From Chitinophagaceae bacterium (lineage in GTDB: Bacteria > Bacteroidota > Bacteroidia > Chitinophagales > Chitinophagaceae), in the NCBI GenBank assembly GCA_003136915.1, contig PLEB01000351.1, positions 1 to 5,281 of the forward strand: DNA of 5,281 bases. The letters are read 5' to 3'. Both the position numbers and the translations under genes were made by a program. Every line of letters begins with the position of its first letter. Position 1 is the stretch's first letter. Below the pieces are notes generated by a model. It did no database searches. It had not been told where the DNA came from and saw only the letters and a program-made list of their open reading frames with translations. This document shows positions 1 to 5,281 of the stretch, piece by piece.

Positions 1-208
1 GATACCAGGTGGTTTGCGTCAGCGCGCCGGGAGCATAATTCAGTGCGGTGGCTACGCCTGCGGCATTTCCAAAGCCCGTTGTAGCGGAAGTAGTACTGCT
101 TAGCCATTGATAAGCATAAGCTCCGGATCCGCCTGTAGGCGTCGTTCCGGTAAGTCCCAGCGGAGACTGCCCATTACAAATAGATTGATTAACAGAAATA
201 ATATCGTT
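1..208 (-). repeat. Ig/PKD-like protein repeat unit 3 (cut by window edge)
   Basis: Codons 217-285, from NDIISVNQSICNGQ through YAYQW, SSTTSATTGFGNA and NYAPGALTQTTWY at the edge. The late half of the repeat, with its possible second Cys, is outside the window. It resembles unit 1 more than unit 2 in its middle section. Confidence 0.7.
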
Positions 209-856
209 GGCAATAAGAGGGGTGACTGTAATTTTAATTGAAGCGCTAGCATCCGAACATCCACCTGAGCTCACAATTCTTTGATAGTAAGTAGTAGCAG
301 AAAGTGCCGGTGGCAAATAGCTAATGCCCGTGGCACCAGCTATGGCTGTCCAGGTAGCATTATCCGGCGATGAATTCCACTGATAGGTATACGTTCCACT
401 TCCACCAGTTGGACTACTTCCATTAAGCATCGCGGGTATTGATCCATTGCAAATAGTTTGAACAGCCGTTATAGTATTCGAAGCATGAACGATGATAGGT
501 GTAACAGTAATTTGAATAGCCGATGTAGTATCCGATTCGATTCCTGAGAAAACGATTCTCTTGTACCAACGTGTGGCAATGAGTGCGCCAGGCGCATATC
601 CCTGCCCGGTAGCAGCACCTATATTTGAAAAACCCGCAGTAGATGAAGTTGAACTGACTTGCCACTGATAAGTGTAGATACCAGTTCCGCCGCCTGGTAA
701 TGATCCGGTGAGTGCAACGGGAACCGTGTTGTTGCAAATGGTCTGAGCGCTCGCTATGGTATTACCCGTAATGCTTGAAAAATTCCTTGCTTCTGTAAAG
801 CCGAATGTAGTTAATGCCAAAAAAAGGCAGAAGAACGCACGGAATTGGTTTTTCAT
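1..856 (-). CDS. Secreted protein with tandem Ig/PKD-like repeats (3'-partial)
   Basis: The frame is open from ATG at 854-856 to the left edge (285 codons) with no stop, so the C terminus is missing. Residues 1-23 (MKNQFRAFFCLFLALTTFGF and on) look like a signal peptide: basic start, hydrophobic core, cleavage probably near TEA. Tandem units then start at about residues 32, 127 and 217. Each reads roughly xTIxxxQxICN, G(S/T)xPxGGSGxYxYQW, a variable Ser/Thr-rich stretch, YxPGAL, TxYxRIVxSG and IxITVTP. This resembles Ig- or PKD-like repeats in large Bacteroidota surface proteins that often end in a type IX secretion (gliding-motility-type) sorting domain; that end is outside the window. An adhesin or extracellular-matrix role is inference. 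The start is supported by the signal peptide and because the repeats begin directly after it. A 104-codon ORF at 423-737 is only an out-of-frame shadow of this gene. Confidence 0.82.
   Translation of the reverse strand, partial: MKNQFRAFFCLFLALTTFGFTEARNFSSITGNTIASAQTICNNTVPVALTGSLPGGGTGIYTYQWQVSSTSSTAGFSNIGAATGQGYAPGALIATRWYKRIVFSGIESDTTSAIQITVTPIIVHASNTITAVQTICNGSIPAMLNGSSPTGGSGTYTYQWNSSPDNATWTAIAGATGISYLPPALSATTYYQRIVSSGGCSDASASIKITVTPLIANDIISVNQSICNGQSPLGLTGTTPTGGSGAYAYQWLSSTTSATTGFGNAAGVATALNYAPGALTQTTWY
209..478 (-). repeat. Ig/PKD-like protein repeat unit 2
   Basis: Codons 127-216, about 90 residues, from NTITAVQTICNGS to VTPLIA. Cys136 and Cys200 could form an intradomain disulfide. 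Its middle (NSSPDNATWTAIAGATG) differs from units 1 and 3, which share an S/T-rich stretch ending in GF.N. Confidence 0.75.
479..763 (-). repeat. Ig/PKD-like protein repeat unit 1
   Basis: Codons 32-126, about 95 residues, from NTIASAQTICNN to VTPIIVHAS. It has the QTIC start, YTYQW core, YAPGAL, WYKRIVFSG and IQITVTP. The cysteine present late in unit 2 (SSGGCSD) is replaced here by the IESD context, so Cys41 has no obvious partner within the unit. Confidence 0.75.
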
Positions 857-995
857 CAGTATTCAGGCATAGGTGTTTAGCAACCGGCTATCTGGGTTAA
901 AACAGTCGATTTTGTCCAATCCTGATACGCAACTGATATACCGTTTTGGTAAGCCTCTCCTTCTCAGTCACTTATAATAAGGGCTGGAGGGTGAA

Positions 996-1013
996 CTTTC
1001 CAAATTTGGGAAG
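996..1013. repeat. Near-perfect 18-base palindrome centred on CCAAATTTGG
   Basis: The ten central bases (1000-1009) form a perfect palindrome. Three more base pairs on each side (CTT/AAG) extend it to 18 bases with one mismatched pair (999/1010). It lies about 140 bases upstream of the start of the repeat-protein gene. An operator role is possible but unproven, and chance in AT-rich non-coding DNA is a real alternative. Confidence 0.4.
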
Positions 1014-1058
1014 CTTTTACAGGAATTGGATTTCCAGTTTCCTTAGTGTACGGAGGAT

Positions 1059-1085
1059 AAAAAAGGTTCTTTTTCGGGAACCCTT
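1059..1085 (-). terminator. Candidate intrinsic terminator after the VCBS operon
   Basis: Read on the minus strand, an AAGG(G)TTC arm pairs with GAACCTT across an eight-base loop (CCGAAAAA), with one bulged G, and is followed at once by further T residues. It lies about 130 bases after the TAG of the cytochrome/VCBS gene and before the next gene's start, a suitable place to end the upstream transcript. The stem is short and bulged, so this is only a candidate. Confidence 0.35.
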
Positions 1086-1212
1086 CTAATGGTAATTACT
1101 TAGCCACCTAATAACAATTTAAATGGTAAAATATTGTGATTGGAATGCACTTTTATCCAGGTCCCCGGGATATAAAGAAATGACAGATCGCTAGTTAGGG
1201 GCATCACGCAGC

Positions 1213-2817
1213 CTACTTACCCATATTTTTTAGAAAGAGAAATGCGGGTCCTTGTTTAAAAGGGATTGAAGATTTTATGAAGCTGGGTGCAACAGAAAAA
1301 TTTCCCAGAAGAAGATCTATTTTCCCGTCGCCATCCAGGTCACCGGCATCCATTGTCAGCCATCTTCCAACCTGGGTTTCCGGCAAGCTATGTGGCTTGA
1401 AAACAAACTGACCCATATTTTCAAGATACACAAATCCTTCTTCCGGTTGTTTGGCATAGTCAGCAAAAAATGAAATACAGGCAATGTCCAGATCGCCGTC
1501 TCCGTCGAAATCACGGGCAATCGCCTTATAACAACCATTGATTGGGAAAAAATATTTCTGAGCAAAATTCCAGTGACCATCATTTAAGAAAATGTATACG
1601 CCATGGTAGGGTTTTAATACAGCCGAGAAATCAGCATTGTCGCCGCAGGTATAGAGAATATCCGGAAACCCGTCCTGATTAAAATCATCCATTTCAAAAT
1701 ATGAAGAACCGTAAACGGGAGGAAACCGGAGTATTTCTTTTTCATCAAAGTTTCCATGGCCCTTGTTGGTAAATAAAAAAATCCCTTCTTCCCCCTGCGC
1801 AAATAAAACGATGAGGTCGGGTAAACCATCATGATTATAATCCTTTATGTATGCCTTTATCGCTCCCGGCCACGCACGCAATACGTGACGCTGATATTTG
1901 TTATTCCCCAGGTTTTCATACCAGCTCAATGCCCCGGTAAGAAATCCGAATTCGCAGACGAGATAATCCATTTTTCCATCCGCATTCAGATCAACTGCTA
2001 CAGCCTGCACCGGTCTCTGAAGTGAATCAATGAGCTTGGCTGAGTCCAAAACCATCTTCCCGGAACTATTCTTAGTGACACGTTCCAACTTCCCAAACTT
2101 ACCGTTGTTCGGATTCAGCACGCCAATGTTACAGGCCGTCATCTGCCCCGTGAAATCAATATCAACCACGGGACCATTCGTTTGAAATGAATCCAGACGG
2201 TTCAGGTGCTGATCAAACCTGATTGTGTTCTTCGTATAAACATCGCTTTGTAATAAGGTATGCGGTGAGGTGGTTGTATCTATATGGACGTAGGAAATTG
2301 TTGGATTTGGATATTTGGCCGCAGGCGCAAATGCAGTAAATAAATGCAGGTCGTTTTTTATTGGATAAGGTCTTTCCTGACCCGGCAATGAGTCCGGAGC
2401 AGTGGCAAGATAATAATTCAGAATATCCTGCCAATCTTCTGCTTTCAATAGGGGCTGGGAAGGGTAGTAAGATTTGGGAACGTGCCGGTCATTGCGCCGG
2501 GACGGATATGATTTCTCATTGAAGAAAAATATGCCAAGGTGCGGGCCCATATTGGGCAGAACACCATTTTCCCAGGATTTCACATCCAGCAGGGAAGGTT
2601 CGGGAAAAGCGTGGCAGGACTGGCAGTAATTTTTTGCCAGCGCTTCTCCGGAGCTTATGCTTGAATAACTGATTTCCCGGTGTGACTGGTTTCTGTTATA
2701 GTGCTTACAGGATGATATCAGGACAATCCCGCTGATGATCAAAATCCAACCAAGCTGGCCGGAAACATGCGATTCAATTTTACAGAACTGATCGGCTGGC
2801 CGTATTTTGAAAGACAC
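1213..2817 (-). CDS. Lipoprotein with c-type cytochrome domain and VCBS/FG-GAP beta-propeller
   Basis: This is a 534-residue protein starting at GTG (2815-2817) and ending at TAG. The GTG is the only plausible start: the frame has a TGA about 20 bases upstream and no ATG before the signal sequence. Residues 22-36 are hydrophobic and end in a lipobox (LISSC), predicting signal peptidase II cleavage and lipidation at Cys37. CQSCH at 65-69 is a covalent haem c motif; H69 would be one axial ligand and M90 (LPNMGPHLG) a candidate second. The cytochrome-like region spans about 55-145. VCBS motifs follow at 276-284, 326-334, 378-386, 436-444 and 493-501, probably one beta-propeller. The start lies ten bases after the stop of the upstream VCBS gene, with no Shine-Dalgarno sequence, which suggests an operon and possibly translational coupling. 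A redox or electron-transfer role at the membrane or cell surface is inferred from the haem motif; the substrate is unknown. Confidence 0.88.
   Translation of the reverse strand: MSFKIRPADQFCKIESHVSGQLGWILIISGIVLISSCKHYNRNQSHREISYSSISSGEALAKNYCQSCHAFPEPSLLDVKSWENGVLPNMGPHLGIFFFNEKSYPSRRNDRHVPKSYYPSQPLLKAEDWQDILNYYLATAPDSLPGQERPYPIKNDLHLFTAFAPAAKYPNPTISYVHIDTTTSPHTLLQSDVYTKNTIRFDQHLNRLDSFQTNGPVVDIDFTGQMTACNIGVLNPNNGKFGKLERVTKNSSGKMVLDSAKLIDSLQRPVQAVAVDLNADGKMDYLVCEFGFLTGALSWYENLGNNKYQRHVLRAWPGAIKAYIKDYNHDGLPDLIVLFAQGEEGIFLFTNKGHGNFDEKEILRFPPVYGSSYFEMDDFNQDGFPDILYTCGDNADFSAVLKPYHGVYIFLNDGHWNFAQKYFFPINGCYKAIARDFDGDGDLDIACISFFADYAKQPEEGFVYLENMGQFVFKPHSLPETQVGRWLTMDAGDLDGDGKIDLLLGNFSVAPSFIKSSIPFKQGPAFLFLKNMGK
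2611..2625 (-). other. Haem c attachment motif CXXCH (CQSCH)
   Basis: Codons 65-69 of the VCBS lipoprotein encode Cys-Gln-Ser-Cys-His. This is the canonical signature for covalent haem c attachment by a cytochrome c maturation system. The context (GEALAKNY before it, FPEPSLL and LPNMGPHLG after it) resembles the small cytochrome domain seen in other Bacteroidota VCBS fusions. It is the only CXXCH in the protein, so a mono-haem domain is expected. Confidence 0.8.
2707..2718 (-). other. Lipobox (ISSC) with lipidated Cys37
   Basis: Codons 34-37 of the cytochrome/VCBS gene encode Ile-Ser-Ser-Cys right after a hydrophobic run (GWILIISGIVL). This fits a signal peptidase II site with lipidation at Cys37. 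The residues after the Cys (KHYN) do not clearly match the acidic surface-export signal known from some Bacteroidota lipoproteins, so periplasmic versus surface placement stays open. Confidence 0.7.
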
Positions 2818-2827
2818 CGGATTGTTT

Positions 2828-5281
2828 TTATAGATTCACTTTGCGTGTAATGCCTTTGCCATTCGTGATCTCCACATCGATTACCTGATCGTTCAATAAT
2901 AAGAATCTTCCTGATTGCGAAAGAAAAGAAGATCCGTAATAAAATTCCTGCGTGCTGGTTTTGCCATTTTTATATTTGATCGTTGCTTTTACGTCCTGCG
3001 GTTCCAGGTTAATTGTTTTTACTTTCTTATTTAATTCGAATATTTTCAAATCGCCCCTGTTCTGACTTGCTGCAAGCAGGTATTTACCGTTGGCGCTTTT
3101 TAATTTCACGAGGGCCTTTCCGTTGCCTGGAATAAAGATGCCGCTTTGCAAAATTGTTTTCGCATGGAAGCCGTCATTTCCATCTCCTTTTAGAAATAAT
3201 CCATTCAAGGCGTCATACCTTCCCACGGAAACCTCGGTTCCATAATCGTTACCATTCATTATAAGATCCAGATTTCCGTCTCCGTCGAAATCATCTGCCA
3301 CCATCCCGTTAATTACCGAGAGTTGGGCTTCCATAGGTAATGGGACGAGTGTGAACTTTCCATTACCATCATTCCTTAACAACGCTGTCTGAAAATCATT
3401 AGCTTCCAGAATGAGCGCACCTTTGCGATCTTTATCTGTGAGAACCTGGTCCATAGTAGCTAATGCGTATGATCTATATGTTGGAAATTTCTTTCGCATA
3501 GCAGTGATCTGCTTCAGCAGGTCATCCCGTCCCTGGGCCGGAAATTCCTTTTTCTCCCCGTTCACATCCGGAAGATACAGGGAGGGAATCACATCGTAAA
3601 TACCATTGTTGTCAAAGTCTTTCGCGTATGCCCTCACCGGATATTTTTCACTTCCGCGATAAAACGAATTTTGTCCGAGATTTCCGACTATGTAATCAAT
3701 ATCCCCATCGTTGTCAAAATCACCTGCAGTAATGCTGTTCCACCATCCTGTTTTGTCTCCGACCCCCGTGGATCCTGTCACATCTTTAAAAACACCTTTA
3801 TCATTTTTTAAGAAAGTAACCGGCATCCACTCACCCGCAAGGATAAGGTCCGGCCATCCGTCATTGTCAAAGTCAGTCCACACAGCATCGCATACCATTC
3901 CGATATTGACCAGATCTTTGGCAACCGAATTGGTCACGTCGGTAAAATGGATATGCCCGTCTTTGGAATCATTGTGATAAATAAAGCTGGATACCGGCTT
4001 AGGATAATTTCCCGGATCCACACGCCCGGAGATGAACAGATCGAGCTTGCCATCCCGGTCATAATCTGCAGCACGCACGCATAATTTACTTGTAAAATTT
4101 TGGGGCAGCGCATCGGGATCAAGTTTAAAATTTCCTTTTCCATCATTTACGTACAGGTGATCCTGGTAGGCAGAACTATTTTGCGGGTTCTCATAACCGC
4201 CGGAGGTAATATACAGGTCCAGGTCTCCGTCTCCATCCGCATCGAAAAGCAATATGCCGAGATCATCCCTTGCTTTCGTTTTGCAGACAGAATCAGGCAA
4301 AAGTGCTTTTTGGATAAACCTTCCTCCGGGTTGTTGTAAAAACAACTGCGCACTGTGAAAAGCCGAGCCCCCCACAACCATGTCTTCCAGACCATTTCCG
4401 TCAATATCTCCTACGGCAATAGCCGGCCCATATTCAGATAATTTATGCGGTAATAATTTCTGAATATTAAAATCTATATAGTCACGCTGTTCATGACGGT
4501 AATGTATACCCGTAGAATCTGTGATTTCGGTAAACAGGGCATCCGAATCAATGGTTTTCCCGGCAAAGGAATAATGCATGGTTGCATCCCTGATATGAAC
4601 CGTTAGTAACTGGTTGGAAGCCACATGCTGCATCAATTGCATCCTTCCATCAGGCCATTTAATGATGACAGAATCTACCATCCGGACCTTTCCCAGGCCA
4701 AAATGCGCGATATCCTGGATGGTAGAAAGATAACCCCGGTAGGGTGTGTTTTCATATACCTGCTGTTTGCCCTGATCATAATGCAGTTCTGCCCAGGCGC
4801 CAAATCCATTCTTGTTTAAGCTATCACCGGCGAAGCGGATCTGCAGGTAATTATTATTATCCGGATCCCTTTCCCTGGACATATTCCGGTAGATATGCGC
4901 CTCATCATTGATATTATTGATAATGAGATCAAGGTCCCCGTCGTTGTCCAGGTCCGCGTAGGCAGCTCCGTTCGAAAAGCCAGGCGCCATCATGCCCCAG
5001 TTTGCCGAAACATCCGTAAACGTGAGATCCTGGTTATTTCTAAAAGCAAAGCTGTGGATCTTTATCTGTGGGATCTGGCTCAATATCATTTGCTTTGATG
5101 CGATATTTCTGGCCTGCCGGTGGAAATTAATAAAATCATGATCGGTTACATCTTTGGGATAGCCGTTGGTAATGATAACATCGCGAAAGCCGTCATTATT
5201 AAAATCTGCAACCAGGGGTGTCCAACTCCAGTCCGTTTCTCAAATACCACTGTAAACACTGATCTCGCTGAAAACCGGATC
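2828..5281 (-). CDS. CRTAC1-like VCBS/FG-GAP repeat protein with ASPIC/UnbV domain (5'-partial, internal TGA)
   Basis: This is the C-terminal part of a large secreted beta-propeller protein; family members are usually about 1100 residues, so roughly a quarter is missing beyond the window. The frame is open from the TAA at 2828-2830 to the window edge except for a TGA at 5240-5242. I chose the window edge as the boundary because codons upstream of the ATG at 5089 still read as family sequence (DWSWTPLVADFNNDGFRD, then GYPKDVTDHDFINF). Counting from M at 5089 (753 residues), Ca-binding-loop-like DxDxDGxxD motifs lie near 46-54, 227-236, 283-291, 342-350, 406-414, 457-465, 491-499 and 600-608; a ninth lies upstream at 5180-5206. 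An ASPIC/UnbV domain occupies about 95-165. A conserved-looking insertion (FPAQGRDDLLKQ) is near 516-527. No enzyme active site is visible and the molecular function is unknown. Surface binding or scaffolding, possibly beside a SusC/SusD system, is inference. It is probably co-transcribed with the downstream cytochrome/VCBS gene. Confidence 0.85.
4595..4807 (-). other. ASPIC/UnbV domain coding segment
   Basis: This segment encodes residues of about 95-165 of the large VCBS protein (counted from M at 5089). Hallmarks of the ASPIC/UnbV family are visible: GFGAWAELHY, then a YRGYLSTIQDIAHFGLG-type stretch, then VIIKWPDGRMQ. The domain sits between two sets of VCBS motifs, not at the extreme C terminus as in shorter CRTAC1 homologues. 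Its biochemical role is not established. Confidence 0.75.
5240..5242 (-). other. In-frame TGA stop inside the conserved VCBS reading frame
   Basis: From the window edge the frame reads SEISVYSGI, then TGA, then ETDWSWTPLVADF, with both flanks in the same phase. The flanks resemble a continuous family segment in which, from memory, a serine-like residue sits at the stop position. A TCA serine codon would need a single C-to-G change to give TGA. Tryptophan just downstream is encoded by TGG and the two visible gene ends use TAA and TAG, so nothing else supports recoding. The stop could be a real nonsense mutation (pseudogene), a base-call or assembly error, or, least likely, recoding. Confidence 0.85.

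Larger units (their letters stand above)
857..1212. other. 356-base intergenic region between the VCBS operon and the repeat-protein gene
   Basis: No convincing gene is present. It contains a terminator-like hairpin (1059-1085) and an 18-base palindrome (996-1013). It must hold the promoter for the gene starting at 856, unless that gene is read through from upstream. I found no exact Bacteroidota-type -7 element (TAnnTTTG) on the minus strand; the nearest is CAAATTTG inside the palindrome, one mismatch off. No Shine-Dalgarno sequence precedes the ATG at 856, which is common in this phylum. Confidence 0.6.

Noticed and set aside
423..737. Minus-strand 104-codon ORF
   Set aside because: It lies in a different frame within the signal-peptide and repeat gene. 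Its translation is rich in Cys, Arg and Tyr with no domain, as expected for a shadow.
1051..1101. Plus-strand GGAGG (1052-1056) as a ribosome site
   Set aside because: The only nearby plus-strand ATG gives a four-codon frame that ends at once in TAG.
1100..1204. Minus-strand 34-codon ORF (ATG at 1202-1204) in the intergenic region
   Set aside because: There is no ribosome site, no recognisable motif or membrane segment, and a length expected by chance.
1831..2025. Plus-strand ORFs across the two VCBS genes (for example 1831-2025, 3411-3599, 3711-3977, 4100-4339, 4625-4819, 4895-5098)
   Set aside because: All lie antisense to strongly supported VCBS coding sequence and have no domain-like features.
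3934..4404. Minus-strand ORFs at 3934-4146 and 4147-4404
   Set aside because: They are frame-shifted readings of the VCBS motif region; the main frame is intact there with regular DxDxDG motifs.
5240..5242. TGA read as a sense codon under an alternative genetic code
   Set aside because: Tryptophan is TGG next to it, no other in-frame TGA occurs in the three genes, and the protein style indicates a standard-code Bacteroidota.
1213..5281. Repeated GTCnnCGTC-like strings as a CRISPR or DNA repeat array
   Set aside because: They are the codons of the Asp/Gly-rich VCBS motifs, unevenly spaced and in frame, so they reflect protein repeats.

Overview
The window most likely comes from a member of the Bacteroidota, probably a Chitinophagaceae or Cytophagales-type organism. 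This is judged from protein style: secreted Ig/PKD-like repeat units ending in 'ITVTP', and paired VCBS/FG-GAP beta-propeller proteins with an ASPIC/UnbV domain. It also fits the moderate GC content and the lack of clear Shine-Dalgarno sequences. All three genes lie on the minus strand, so transcription runs from high to low coordinates. No RNA gene, insertion sequence, CRISPR array or tRNA was seen.

Layout in transcription order: (1) 5281 to 2828 is the C-terminal part of a large CRTAC1-like VCBS/ASPIC-UnbV beta-propeller protein. Its 5' end is outside the window. The family reading frame runs in phase to the window edge but is broken by one in-frame TGA at 5240-5242. The first ATG after that stop, at 5089, is internal to the family sequence and is probably not the native start. 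(2) Ten bases later, a GTG at 2817 opens a 534-residue lipoprotein that joins a c-type haem motif (CQSCH) to a five-motif VCBS propeller. (3) A 356-base non-coding stretch (857-1212) holds a weak terminator-like hairpin and a near-perfect 18-base palindrome. (4) A third gene starts at 856 and runs off the left edge. It encodes a signal peptide followed by tandem Ig/PKD-like repeats of about 90 residues.

The first two genes look like one transcription unit (10-base gap, same strand, same fold class). Both products are probably exported, and the second is probably anchored to a membrane by a lipid. In Bacteroidota such propeller proteins often accompany SusC/SusD-type outer-membrane uptake loci, but no SusC/SusD gene is visible here. 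Their substrate and activity cannot be read from this sequence. The third gene looks like a separate unit encoding a surface or secreted adhesin-like protein.
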